NCBI GenBank assembly: GCA_964516515.1
Contig: CAZEYA010000002.1
Coordinates: 1 to 64,000 of the forward strand
Source of the DNA: JANNOG01 sp964516515
GTDB lineage: Bacteria; Actinomycetota; Actinomycetes; Actinomycetales; JBBAYJ01
Direction: 5' to 3'
DNA length: 64,000 bases
Both the position numbers and the translations under genes were made by a program. This document shows, in pieces, positions 35,210 to 43,577 of this stretch (the stretch's first letter is position 1; each line of letters opens with the position of its first letter). Below the pieces are notes generated by a model. It ran no database searches. It saw only the letters and a list, made by a program, of their open reading frames with translations, and had not been told where the DNA came from.

Positions 35210-35229
35210 TCGGCCGGGCGAGCTGTGGC

Positions 35230-35856
35230 TCAGAACTCGCCGCCACCGAACTCGCCGCCACCGAACTCGCCGCCGCCGAAGTCGCCACCGGCGCTCGGGT
35301 CCTCGCCATAGCCGCCGGCCGAGACGTCCTCACCGCCTGTGCCGTCTCCGCTCTCGGCGCCGGCCTCATCGCCGGCCGCCGCCGGGTCGCCCTCGTCGGA
35401 CATGCCGTCGAGCATGGATCCGGCGATCGCGGTGCCGATGAAGGAGCCGGCGACGCTGGCGAGCAGGCTGCCAGCCAGCACCCCGCCCAAGCCCATGCCG
35501 CCACCCATGCCACCGCCGCCTGAGAAGCTGCGTTCGAGGGTGCCCGGCTGCCGCATCTCGGCGCGGGTGGCCATCCTGGCCAGCGACTTCGGGTCGTCGT
35601 CGCGGGCTCGCTCGGATACCGGCACTTCGGCACTCAGACTGGTGAGCACCTCACGCCGCTGCTCGAAGGTGAGGTTGGCGAAAGCATCCTCGTGGGCCTG
35701 CTCGATCTGCTCCGGCGGTGCGGTGCGCAGCAGGTAGCGGTATCGCTCGACGGCTCGATCGTCGTCTGAGCCCGCTGTCTGGCGTGGCGCTGTCGGTGGC
35801 GCCGCCGTCGAGGTCTGCGGTTCCTCGCGTCCCAGGAGCCTGTCGATGAAACCCAT
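35230..35856 (-). CDS. Gly-rich protein with one hydrophobic region
   Basis: 208 residues from ATG 35856. MGFIDRLLG, then a helical acidic part (RAVERYRYLLRTAPPEQIEQAHEDAFANLTFEQRREVLTSL), a Gly/Met hydrophobic segment (GGVLAGSLLASVAGSFIGTAIAGSML) and an acidic Gly-rich tail with four FGGGE-like repeats. Common in actinobacteria and sometimes misnamed as an ATPase; no function known. Confidence 0.75.
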   Translation of the reverse strand: MGFIDRLLGREEPQTSTAAPPTAPRQTAGSDDDRAVERYRYLLRTAPPEQIEQAHEDAFANLTFEQRREVLTSLSAEVPVSERARDDDPKSLARMATRAEMRQPGTLERSFSGGGGMGGGMGLGGVLAGSLLASVAGSFIGTAIAGSMLDGMSDEGDPAAAGDEAGAESGDGTGGEDVSAGGYGEDPSAGGDFGGGEFGGGEFGGGEF

Positions 35857-35906
35857 GGCGAGAGCCTGACATCGATGGAGCGTCGACGCAGAATCGGCGT
35901 GGCGCC

Positions 35907-36161
35907 TCAGGCGGCGCGGACCTCGCCCAGGCTCTCGGCATCGTGCAGGTAGGCCGTCATGGCGGCGAGCGCCCGCCGGAAGCGACCGTCGACAGGCTGG
36001 CTGAGCAGCGAGCACTCGACCCACATGGTCTCGCCGTGCACGACCGCCGTCATGGGGCGGCCGCATTGGCAGGTCGGGTGCTTGTCGATGCCGCGTTCGA
36101 TCATGTCGGTGGTCATGCCGTCGGTGGTCGTGCTGTTGGTGGTCACGCTGTCGGTGGTCAT
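35907..36161 (-). CDS. Small Cys-containing protein, TetR-divergent
   Basis: 84 residues from ATG 36161, with GAGGAG upstream. A Thr/Ser-rich start (TTDSVTTNSTTTDGM) precedes HPTCQCGRPM and WVECSLL, a possible small metal site, then a helix with RRALAAMTAYLHDAESLG. No family recognised. The promoter carries TetR-type palindromes, so it is probably repressed by the divergent regulator. Confidence 0.6.
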   Translation of the reverse strand: MTTDSVTTNSTTTDGMTTDMIERGIDKHPTCQCGRPMTAVVHGETMWVECSLLSQPVDGRFRRALAAMTAYLHDAESLGEVRAA

Positions 36162-36176
36162 GGCATCTCCTCTGTT

Positions 36177-36222
36177 GATACGGACCGTATCGTATCGTAG
36201 AAGAGTTCGACGACAGATGCAA
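36177..36222 (-). promoter_or_regulatory. Promoter with operator for the small Cys protein
   Basis: On the minus strand TTGCAT (36222-36217) and TACGAT (36199-36194) are spaced 17 bases. GATACGGACCGTATC, a perfect palindrome at 36177-36191, begins at about the transcription start. A half site CCGTATC lies at 36229-36235. Confidence 0.6.
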
Positions 36223-36266
36223 GACGCTCCGTATCGGAAGGCCGACGGTCGCGGCGGCGCCGACGT

Positions 36267-36296
36267 TTGGGCTCGATACGGTGCGTCTCGTATCAT
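36267..36296 (+). promoter_or_regulatory. Leaderless promoter of the TetR gene with dyad
   Basis: TTGGGC at 36267-36272 and TATCAT at 36291-36296 are spaced 18 bases, and the ATG at 36303 falls where transcription should start. GATACG (36275-36280) and CGTATC (36289-36294) form a dyad inside the promoter, sharing the half site of the 36177 palindrome, so the regulator likely represses itself. Confidence 0.55.
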
Positions 36297-36302
36297 CGGA
36301 TG

Positions 36303-36923
36303 ATGATCACCGTCGACGACGACGTCCTACCAGACCACCTACCGCTCGCGCACGCTCGCGGGGGCCGGCCGCGCAGCACCGAAGCGCACCGGCGCATCCT
36401 CACCGCTGCCCGTGAACTGCTCATTGCCGAGGGGTACGCCGACCTGCGGTTGGAGCACGTCGCCTCGCGCGCGAAGGTGGGTAAGGCCACGATCTATCGG
36501 CGCTGGGCCTCGAAGGAGGAGCTGGCGCAGGAGTTGCTCGCCGTCCTGGCCGGTCCGCACATCGCCGTGGCCGACACCGGCGACACTCGGGCCGAGCTGC
36601 TCGCTGCTGTGACCAATCCGATGCGGGCGCTGACCGAGACCTCCTTCGGGCCGGTGATCCGCGCCCTGCTGTCGCAGATCGCCCGCAACCCGGTCATCGG
36701 CGACCCCTTCCGGGCCACCGTGGTGCAGGGACGGCGGGACGAGATCGCGAGAGTGGTGGCGCGCGGCGTCGATCGCGGTGACCTGCGTCCCGACGCAGAC
36801 GTATCGATCGCGACCGAGATGCTGGTCGGGCCGGTCTACTTCCGGTTGATGTTCGGCGGGGCATTGACCGAGGAGTTCGCCGAGCAGGTCGTCGACGTGG
36901 TCTGGCGGGCCTTCGCGGTCTGA
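36303..36923 (+). CDS. TetR-family regulator
   Basis: 206 residues. The N-terminal helix-turn-helix (RILTAARELLIAEGYADLRLEHVASRAKVGKATIYRRWASKEEL) is standard; the C-terminal part (RALTETSFGPVIRALLSQIARNPVIGDPFR, VARGVDRGDLRPDAD) matches the TetR_C_11-like ligand domain. ATG 36303 fits a leaderless start; ATG 36300 is in frame. The palindromes around it identify its probable operator as GATACGG/CCGTATC. Confidence 0.9.
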   Translation: MITVDDDVLPDHLPLAHARGGRPRSTEAHRRILTAARELLIAEGYADLRLEHVASRAKVGKATIYRRWASKEELAQELLAVLAGPHIAVADTGDTRAELLAAVTNPMRALTETSFGPVIRALLSQIARNPVIGDPFRATVVQGRRDEIARVVARGVDRGDLRPDADVSIATEMLVGPVYFRLMFGGALTEEFAEQVVDVVWRAFAV

Positions 36924-37017
36924 CTACCGGCCATCCACAGGCGCGTCCGGGGCCGCCGGTCCACAGCCCGTGACGTTCGGCCGACGGCGCCCGCAGTGAT
37001 CCCGCGACGGTGCGGGC

Positions 37018-38334
37018 ATGCACGTGCGATCAGTCGAGGCGATGGTGGGGCCGGCTGCCTCTGCTGCCCGGCTGCGGCTGTTGGCGGGGGACCTCCGGAC
37101 GACCGCGGCGGTGGTCGGCGGGGTGGGCACACGTCCGTTGGGCGCTGCCGGCCAGTGGCAGGGTCCCGCGGCCGACGCGCACCGCCAATGGTCGGATCGG
37201 TTCATCCGGGCCTGCGATGGCGTGACGGACGCGGTGATGCTGGCGGCGCAGGCGCTCGACGTCGCGGCTGACGCGACGGCGCGATCCAGTGGTGTCGTCG
37301 CCGAGCTGCGGTCGCAGCTGGACATGGCGACGGTGGCGGCCGACGGGGTCGCCGTGATGGCGGTCTGGGCCCGTTACGACCAGGTGATGGCGACACAGGA
37401 CCGGGCGGAGATCACCGCCACCGGCGCGATCGCCCAGACCGAGCGGGCGCTGTCGGGCCTGCGGTTCACCGAACCTCGAGTCCTTGGGCTCACCGGGCAG
37501 CAATGGCGTGATGTCGGCCGGGGCCTGGGGGATGCCGCGTGGGAGGCGGGCCCGGGTGCGGCGACCTGGGCGCAGAGATGGTTGACCGTCCCCGGCCTGC
37601 TGGGGCTCTACGACCCGCTGGACCAGGCCGAGGACGATGCGCGGGCCTGGCTCGACGAGGCCGGCGGCGGGCGTGATGACACCGCCACCTATGACTGGGC
37701 CTACGGCGGAGTCACGGTCGCCACCATCGCGCTCCCCGTCCCCAGCGGTCGGGCGCGGCTGGCAGTCAAGGGGGCCGAGCTGGCCGAGGGGGCGGTCGAC
37801 GCGGGCCGTGGCGCCGATCGGCTGGACGGGTCGATCGGGGGCCTGCGCCAGGCTGGCGAGTCCGGCGGGGCCGGCCCGACGCTCAGCCCTCGGGCGCAGT
37901 CGGCGATCGCCGAATACACCGACGACGGCTACTGGGCGTTGAATCTGGCCCTGCGGTCGGGCTCGGTGGCGCCAGGGTCGCCCGTGGCGCAGCGGGTGGA
38001 TGATCTGTCGAAGGCGTTGTCCGAGTTGCCGGCGTATCAGGGCGTGGCCTATCGAGGTACCGATCTTTCAGCGGGGCAATTGAACAGATACACCCCCGGC
38101 GAGGTGGTCCGCGAACCGGCGTTCACCAGTGCCTCGCGAGTGGTCGATGGGGCCTTCCCCGGGAATGCCATTTTCCGCATTGATTCCACGACGGGAAGAG
38201 ACGTTTCATCCTACTCAACCATAGCGATGGAAGCGGAAGTCCTCTTTGATCACCGGACTGTGTTTGAAGTGACCAGACGCCATGTGGACGACAATGGCGT
38301 CACCGTCATCTACATGAGAGACTTGGGGCAATGA
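37018..38334 (+). CDS. WXG-like polymorphic toxin with C-terminal ADP-ribosyltransferase domain
   Basis: 438 residues. The N-terminal 150 are helical with a WXG motif (W47-Q-G49) as in type-VII secreted effectors. The C-terminal domain has the R-S-E ADP-ribosyltransferase set: R346 in GVAYRGTDL, FTSAS (369-373) and E405-A-E407. Such domains move ADP-ribose from NAD+ onto a target. The stop overlaps the glycohydrolase gene (ATGA), a toxin-immunity layout. The last about 180 bases are near 51% G+C by count, against about 72% in the next gene, suggesting a swapped-in domain. No secretion genes are in the window; the target is unknown. Confidence 0.78.
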   Translation: MHVRSVEAMVGPAASAARLRLLAGDLRTTAAVVGGVGTRPLGAAGQWQGPAADAHRQWSDRFIRACDGVTDAVMLAAQALDVAADATARSSGVVAELRSQLDMATVAADGVAVMAVWARYDQVMATQDRAEITATGAIAQTERALSGLRFTEPRVLGLTGQQWRDVGRGLGDAAWEAGPGAATWAQRWLTVPGLLGLYDPLDQAEDDARAWLDEAGGGRDDTATYDWAYGGVTVATIALPVPSGRARLAVKGAELAEGAVDAGRGADRLDGSIGGLRQAGESGGAGPTLSPRAQSAIAEYTDDGYWALNLALRSGSVAPGSPVAQRVDDLSKALSELPAYQGVAYRGTDLSAGQLNRYTPGEVVREPAFTSASRVVDGAFPGNAIFRIDSTTGRDVSSYSTIAMEAEVLFDHRTVFEVTRRHVDDNGVTVIYMRDLGQ

Positions 38335-39494
38335 CAACTCCTGCAGAACGGGAACCCACCGACGCCGCTGGAGCCGAGCGATTCAAAGGCCCCTTGTCCG
38401 TGCGGTTCACGGAGCCGATCGGCGTGGACGCTGACGGCAACGTCCAGCTCATGCGCGACGGCAGGCTGCTGGAGCCGATGGTCACCGATGAGCAGATGGA
38501 GCGCGCGTACGGCGTGCTGATGGGCTTGGTCTGTGGGGACGCTCTCGGCGTGCCGTACGAGTTCGGGCGCCCACCCTCGGGCGAACCCGAGATGCTGGGC
38601 GGCGGACTGGGCAACTACGAGCCCGGTGAGGGCAGCGACGACTCGCAGATGGCCTTGATCATCGCGGCCGCCGTGATGAACGGTAGCGACCTGTCGACCG
38701 AGGAAGGCCTGGACGACGTCGCGGTCCGCTTCATCGGCTGGGCCAAGCAGGGGCCGCCGGACATCGGCATGCAGACGCAGGCCGTGCTGAGCAACGCGGC
38801 CGAGCAGCTCACCTTCGAGCCGGGACGGGACGTCACACCCGGCGGCGCGGCCCAGGCCTGTCGACAGGCGGCATGGTTCTGGCACGCCGAGACCGGACGG
38901 TCGGCCGGCAACGGGGCCCTGATGCGAACGGCACCCGTCGCGCTGTCCTTCCTGCTCGACCCACAGGCGGCTGCGACGGCCGCCCGGGCGGTCGCGCGGC
39001 TGACGCACCATGACAAGCAAGCGGGCGCGACGTGTGTCCTGGTCGGGGAGGCCATTCGGCAAGCGGTCATGAATGACGTGTGGGAACCGACCGCGGGGCT
39101 GGACCTGCTGGCCCCGGAGGAACGCGATGACGCCGCCCGCTGGCTCGTGGCTGCGCTCGCGGGTTCACCGGCTGACTTCGCCGACGAGGGCTACACGGTG
39201 CGGACGATGCAGGGGGCCATGGCGGCGGTCCAACTGTCGCGCGGATTGCCCACCGGTGAGAAGCGTTTCCGGGCAGCCCTGACAGCTGCCGTTCAGTCAG
39301 GCGGCGATACCGACACCGTGGCGGCCGTCACCGGGGCGATGGCAGCGGCGCTGGACGGTCACGCCGCGATCGAGGGTCACTGGCGGGACCTGCTTCATGT
39401 TCGAGTGGTCGACGCGTTCGGCATAGAGAACTTCCGCCTGCGCGCCGACGGGCTGTTGCGAATGGCGGGCTGTGTCGCCGCCGTCTTCGATTGA
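38331..39494 (+). CDS. ADP-ribosyl-glycohydrolase, probable immunity protein
   Basis: 387 residues of the DraG/ARH family. Metal and catalytic motifs are intact: GLVCGDALGVPYEFG, GSDDSQMAL (D103, D104), GRSAGNGALMRTAP and GGDTDTVAAVTGAMAAAL (D326, D328). An N-terminal extension of about 60 residues (FKGPLSVRFTEPIGVDADG, LMRDGRLLEPMV) is unusual and could touch the toxin. It would remove the ADP-ribose added by the upstream enzyme, as in Tre1/Tri1 pairs. Start overlaps the toxin stop by four bases. Confidence 0.88.
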   Translation: MTTPAEREPTDAAGAERFKGPLSVRFTEPIGVDADGNVQLMRDGRLLEPMVTDEQMERAYGVLMGLVCGDALGVPYEFGRPPSGEPEMLGGGLGNYEPGEGSDDSQMALIIAAAVMNGSDLSTEEGLDDVAVRFIGWAKQGPPDIGMQTQAVLSNAAEQLTFEPGRDVTPGGAAQACRQAAWFWHAETGRSAGNGALMRTAPVALSFLLDPQAAATAARAVARLTHHDKQAGATCVLVGEAIRQAVMNDVWEPTAGLDLLAPEERDDAARWLVAALAGSPADFADEGYTVRTMQGAMAAVQLSRGLPTGEKRFRAALTAAVQSGGDTDTVAAVTGAMAAALDGHAAIEGHWRDLLHVRVVDAFGIENFRLRADGLLRMAGCVAAVFD

Positions 39495-39516
39495 CCGCTT
39501 GCGATCTGACGAGTCG

Positions 39517-40050
39517 TCACTGTGCCCGGCCGGAACGACGGGCCGCGCGCAGGTAGCCCTGGGTGGCGACCGCCTGTGCGACCCGCAGTGCCGGCTCGAG
39601 CGCCCGGGCCCAGCGCGTGCCCGGGCGCGAGAACGCGAACAGACTGAAGGTCACCGGAGCCTCAGCCCGATCGCCGGACATCTCGACGAGGAAGCGGGCC
39701 TCGCCCTCCTCGGGGTGACCCGGCACGGTGCCGTAGCCGAAACCACGTCGACAGGGCTCGTCGATGACGTACACCACCCGGCAGTCGATCGACAACGGCA
39801 GTCGCCGAAGCGGGCCGGGCAGGGACAGCCGGACCAGCCGGCCAGGTACGGCGGGACCGTCGGCCTCGACCGTCAAGCCCGCACCGCGGTGCACGTCCCA
39901 GGCCAGTAATGCCTGGCTCACCCGCTCCAACACGTCCCGCCCGCTGCCCATCGGCGCGGCCCGCACCAGGCGAGCGAAACCCGGCGGCACCCGCTCGTCC
40001 CGGGTACCGCCGATGCCCGGGTAGACCAGTCCCGACGTGATCTCACTCAT
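39517..40050 (-). CDS. DUF1990 family protein
   Basis: 177 residues. GLVYPGIGGTRDERVPPGFARL, WDVHRGAGLTVEADG, CRRGFGYGTVPGHPEEGEARFLVEM and FSLFAFSRPGTRWARALEPALRVAQ match DUF1990 (UPF0548), common in actinobacteria. Function unknown. ATG 40050 fits the usual length; the frame extends upstream only as shadow of the MFS gene. Confidence 0.85.
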   Translation of the reverse strand: MSEITSGLVYPGIGGTRDERVPPGFARLVRAAPMGSGRDVLERVSQALLAWDVHRGAGLTVEADGPAVPGRLVRLSLPGPLRRLPLSIDCRVVYVIDEPCRRGFGYGTVPGHPEEGEARFLVEMSGDRAEAPVTFSLFAFSRPGTRWARALEPALRVAQAVATQGYLRAARRSGRAQ

Positions 40051-40080
40051 TCGGTCAGCGTGCACCTCGGCTCCGGCGTC

Positions 40081-41400
40081 ATGACAGCGGCCTCCCCTGG
40101 GGGACCATCTGATGTGTCCACACCGTCCCTGACCGCCGTCCCCGGCGACGCTGACCTGGCTGCGGTCCAGCGCCGGACGCTGTCGGTGATCGTGGCCGGC
40201 CAAGTCCTCGGCGGTGTCGGCCTGGCCGCAGGCGTTGCCGTCGGCGCGTTGCTGGCCCGCGATCTGCTGGACGACGCCCTGCTCTCGGGCCTGCCGGGAG
40301 CGCTCGCCACTGCCGGCGGGGCTGCTGCCGCCATCGGGCTGTCGCGGTTGATGGCCCGGTCGGGCCGCAGGCCTGGACTGGTACTCGGCTACGTCATGGG
40401 TGCCGTGGGGTCCGCGGTCGTCATCGGCGCGGCGCAGGCGGGCGACTTCGTGCTGCTGTGCGCCGGTATGGCCCTCTTCGGTGCCGGCAACGTGGCCAGC
40501 CTGCAAGCCAGATACGCCGGTGCGGACCTCGCCCGGCCCGAGCACCGCGCCCGCTCGCTGAGCATCGTGCTGTTCGCCACCACCTTCGGTGCCGTGGCCG
40601 GACCCAATCTGCTCGGACCGACCCAGCGGCTGGCCGAGGAGCTGGGGCTGCCGTCGTTGGCGGGTCCGTTCGTCGTCGCCGCTGCTGCCTACCTGGCGGC
40701 GGCGGTGCTGCTGGCCGCGCTGCTCCGACCGGACCCTCTGCTACTCGCCAGGTCACACGCCGCGGAGACGGCAACCGAGCCGGTCGTGGCCCAACGGGTG
40801 CCGGGTTCGTGGGCGGTGCTGGCTCACGGGCGGGCCGCCATCGGTGTCGCCGCCATGGTCACCGCCCAGTTCGTCATGGTGATGATGATGACGATGACGC
40901 CGGTCCACATGGCCGACCACGGGCAGGGGCTGGTCGTCGTCGGGTTCGTCATCAGCGCCCACATCGCTGGGATGTACCTGCCGTCCCCACTGTCGGGGAT
41001 CCTGGCCGACCGCGCGGGCCGGATCCCGACGGTGCTGCTCGGCGCCGGGGTCCTCGCCGTGTCGGGCGTCACCGCCATGGTGGCCGACCCGGACGGTCGC
41101 GTCGGGCTGACCGTCGCGCTCTTCCTCCTGGGCCTCGGTTGGAGCCTGTGCCTGGTGGCCGGCAGCGCTCTGCTGACCGACGCGGTCCCGCTCTCGGTGC
41201 GGCCACAGGCGCAGGGCAACGCCGACCTGCTGGCCGGGCTCTCAGCAGCAGCCGGCAGTGCCGGCTCCGGTGTGGTCCTCGACCTCGCCGGCTGGGCGGC
41301 CATCGCCATCATCACCGTCACCGCCGCCCTCGCCGTGACCACCTTCACCCTTGCCCGGTCGGCGCGCGCGCCGACCGATCCGATCGGCGTCACGGGATGA
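40081..41400 (+). CDS. MFS transporter
   Basis: 439 residues with about 12 membrane helices. The loop SRLMARSGRRPGLVLGYVMG is the MFS motif A region, and ILADRAGRIPTVLLGAGVLA is its repeat in the second half; MMMTMTPVHMADHGQG is typical of drug-efflux-like members. The cargo is unknown. The TetR gene 190 bases downstream may or may not control it. Confidence 0.85.
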   Translation: MTAASPGGPSDVSTPSLTAVPGDADLAAVQRRTLSVIVAGQVLGGVGLAAGVAVGALLARDLLDDALLSGLPGALATAGGAAAAIGLSRLMARSGRRPGLVLGYVMGAVGSAVVIGAAQAGDFVLLCAGMALFGAGNVASLQARYAGADLARPEHRARSLSIVLFATTFGAVAGPNLLGPTQRLAEELGLPSLAGPFVVAAAAYLAAAVLLAALLRPDPLLLARSHAAETATEPVVAQRVPGSWAVLAHGRAAIGVAAMVTAQFVMVMMMTMTPVHMADHGQGLVVVGFVISAHIAGMYLPSPLSGILADRAGRIPTVLLGAGVLAVSGVTAMVADPDGRVGLTVALFLLGLGWSLCLVAGSALLTDAVPLSVRPQAQGNADLLAGLSAAAGSAGSGVVLDLAGWAAIAIITVTAALAVTTFTLARSARAPTDPIGVTG

Positions 41401-41528
41401 TCGCTGAAGTGATCTCCCTGACGGGAGCAGCGCGACCCGGGTCACTCAACGAGTGACGATCGAGGACCTGCGTCGCCTGGGACCCTCACGGTCACGGTAA
41501 CCAGCGTAGCCATCCCGCTCTGGCTGTT

Positions 41529-41578
41529 GAACGCTGTTCATCTTAGGAGACAGTTTGCGGTCGAAGATGAACGCTGTC
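41529..41578. promoter_or_regulatory. Repeated dyad upstream of a TetR gene
   Basis: GAACGCTGTTC at 41529-41539 is a palindrome-like site. GTTCATCTT (41536-41544) pairs with AAGATGAAC (41564-41572), and GAACGCTGTC recurs at 41569-41578, about 40 bases on. These may be two operator copies for the TetR protein starting at 41590. Confidence 0.5.
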
Positions 41579-41589
41579 GATCTGGCGCC

Positions 41590-42195
41590 ATGGTTCGGCA
41601 GCGGGGTCAGCACCACGGAGACCTTCGCCCGGCCCTCGTTGCCGCAGCTCTCGAGATTCTCGGTGAGGCGGACGCACGGACCCTCACCCTGCGTGCGGTG
41701 GCCCGCGGGGCCGACGTGTCCCCGGCTGCGCCGTACCACCACTTCGAGGACAAGGAGGCACTGCTGTCAGCGGTCGCGCTCGACGGCTTCCTCCGGCTCG
41801 GTGAGGTCCAAGACCGTGTCCGTGCCCGGACGCCGCTGCGGCGCATCGAGGCGTTGACCCGCGCCTACATCCGGTTCGCGCTGGACCAGCCCGCCCACTA
41901 CGCGGTGATGACGCAGTCCCTCGGGGCGGCGGGTCGGCTTCACCGTCGCGGGGATCACACACAGGAGCTTGAACAGGCGGCGCGACGCACGTTCGACCGT
42001 CTCGTTGCCGCGGCCGGCGCCACCCGTGCCGACCTGCCGGACGAGGAGGTCCGACGTCGTGCCCTTCAGGTGTGGGTGCAGGCCCAGGGCACCGTCGCTG
42101 TGATCGACGTCGCCGGTGGGATCGACGACAGCTTCGACCCTGACTCGGTCGTGGCCGGCGCGGCAGCGGCGGCACGAGCCATCGTCTCTGCCTGA
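41590..42195 (+). CDS. TetR regulator with WHG ligand domain
   Basis: 201 residues. Helix-turn-helix ALEILGEADARTLTLRAVARGADVSPAAPYHHFEDKEALLSAVA, then a C-terminal domain with ALTRAYIRFALDQPAHYAVMTQ of the WHG type. ATG 41590 is preferred because the upstream part is repeat-rich operator DNA. It probably binds the dyads at 41529-41578. Confidence 0.88.
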   Translation: MVRQRGQHHGDLRPALVAAALEILGEADARTLTLRAVARGADVSPAAPYHHFEDKEALLSAVALDGFLRLGEVQDRVRARTPLRRIEALTRAYIRFALDQPAHYAVMTQSLGAAGRLHRRGDHTQELEQAARRTFDRLVAAAGATRADLPDEEVRRRALQVWVQAQGTVAVIDVAGGIDDSFDPDSVVAGAAAAARAIVSA

Positions 42196-42309
42196 GCTCG
42201 CACCCTCGGGCCCCCGGGAGCCGCAGCTGGCGCGCGGACTAGCGCGTGGAGTCAGATTGTCACTAGTAACGGCATTCCACTACTACTTTTATTGGCAGTT
42301 GAGGTGTCG

Positions 42310-43554
42310 ATGTCTGGAAGCTACCTCCCCCGCCTGGTAGATGATCAGCTCGCCCGCGGCCTTCGGTCCGCAGGCGCCGTCGTCCTCGAGGGCCCCAAGG
42401 CGTGCGGCAAGACGACCACCGCGCGTGAGCAGGCCGCAAGCGTCGTTCGTCTCGACACGTCACCCCAGCTCCGCGCGGCCGCCCTGGCCGACCCCAGCGT
42501 CCTTCTCGCGGGCGAGACGCCGCATCTGATCGATGAGTGGCAGCTGGTTCCCGACGTCTGGAACGCCGTCCGCAGTGCCGTCGACGACCGGCAGGTATCC
42601 GGTCAGTTCATCCTCACAGAATCGGCGACCCCGGCCGAGGACGCGACGCGGCACAGCGGAGCGGGCCGGTTCGCGCGCGTCCGCAGGATGCCGATGTCCT
42701 TGTGTGAGCAGAAGCAGTCCACCGGCGCGGTGTCGCTCAAGGCGCTGTTCAAGGGTGACCCCCCCAGTAGCGCTGGCCAAGAGCTGGACCTCACCCGAGT
42801 TGCCGAGCTCCTCTGCCGCGGTGGGTGGCCGGGGAACGTGAACCGCGACCTCGCCGACGTCCTGAACGCGAACCGCGACTACCTCGCCACGATCTCAGGT
42901 GCTGACATCGTCACTCTCGACGGCATCCGTCGAGACCCACGCAAGGTCGCAGCGTTGATCTTCGCTCTTGCGCGCAACGCCGGCACGTACGTGACGAGCC
43001 GGACCCTCCAAGCTGACATCACCCGCGAAGGGCAAAATCTCGCGCCGAAGACGCTCGACAACTACCTGGACGCTCTCGCGCGCCTGTGGGTGTACGTCGA
43101 GCAACCCGCGTGGGGGCAGCACATGCGCTCGTCCGCGCAGGTACGTCGCGCTCCCAAACGCCACCTGGTCGACCCGTCACTCGCTGTCGCTGCCATGGGC
43201 ACGACACCCAAGGCTCTCGTCGCCGATCCCGAAGCGTTCGGGCAGCTGTTCGAGAGCCTCGTGTTCCGTGACCTGTCCATCTATGCCCAAGCGATCGACG
43301 CACGCGTGTTGGCCTACCAGGACGCCACGGGAGAGTTCGATGCCGTCGTGGTCCGCAGCGACGAGTGGCTCGGCATCGAAGTCAAGCTGTCAGGCCGTCC
43401 CGAGATCATCGAGGCAGCTGCCGCGGGCCTTGTTCGCCTCGGGGGGCGGATGCGCACTCCGCCGGCTGCGCTGATGGTGGTCACCGCCACTGGACCGGCG
43501 TATCGCCGAAAAGACGGCGTCTACGTCACCTCGATCCTTGACCTCGGCCCGTGA
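42310..43554 (+). CDS. AAA ATPase with DUF4143 domain
   Basis: 414 residues. Walker A GPKACGKT (28-35), Walker B HLIDEWQL (73-79, D75-E76) and a C-terminal DUF4143 region ending in a PD-(D/E)XK-like strand (EFDAVVVRSDEWLGIEVKLSG). Such proteins are scattered accessory genes of uncertain role. A GAGG ribosome site precedes ATG 42310. The upstream 60 bases are AT-rich for this genome (TTGTCA at 42257 and TACTTT near 42284 may form a promoter), consistent with acquisition. Confidence 0.88.
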   Translation: MSGSYLPRLVDDQLARGLRSAGAVVLEGPKACGKTTTAREQAASVVRLDTSPQLRAAALADPSVLLAGETPHLIDEWQLVPDVWNAVRSAVDDRQVSGQFILTESATPAEDATRHSGAGRFARVRRMPMSLCEQKQSTGAVSLKALFKGDPPSSAGQELDLTRVAELLCRGGWPGNVNRDLADVLNANRDYLATISGADIVTLDGIRRDPRKVAALIFALARNAGTYVTSRTLQADITREGQNLAPKTLDNYLDALARLWVYVEQPAWGQHMRSSAQVRRAPKRHLVDPSLAVAAMGTTPKALVADPEAFGQLFESLVFRDLSIYAQAIDARVLAYQDATGEFDAVVVRSDEWLGIEVKLSGRPEIIEAAAAGLVRLGGRMRTPPAALMVVTATGPAYRRKDGVYVTSILDLGP

Positions 43555-43577
43555 ACAATGCAGCGCGCGCGTCAGCG

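Noticed and set aside
37018..38334. Toxin gene as an ordinary ESX substrate without enzymatic domain
   Set aside because: The R346, FTSAS and E405-x-E407 residues and the overlapping ADP-ribosyl-glycohydrolase make a transferase domain the better reading.
42310..43554. DUF4143 ATPase as a transposition protein
   Set aside because: It has a Walker ATPase and DUF4143 layout but no transposase partner, inverted repeats or target duplication were seen.
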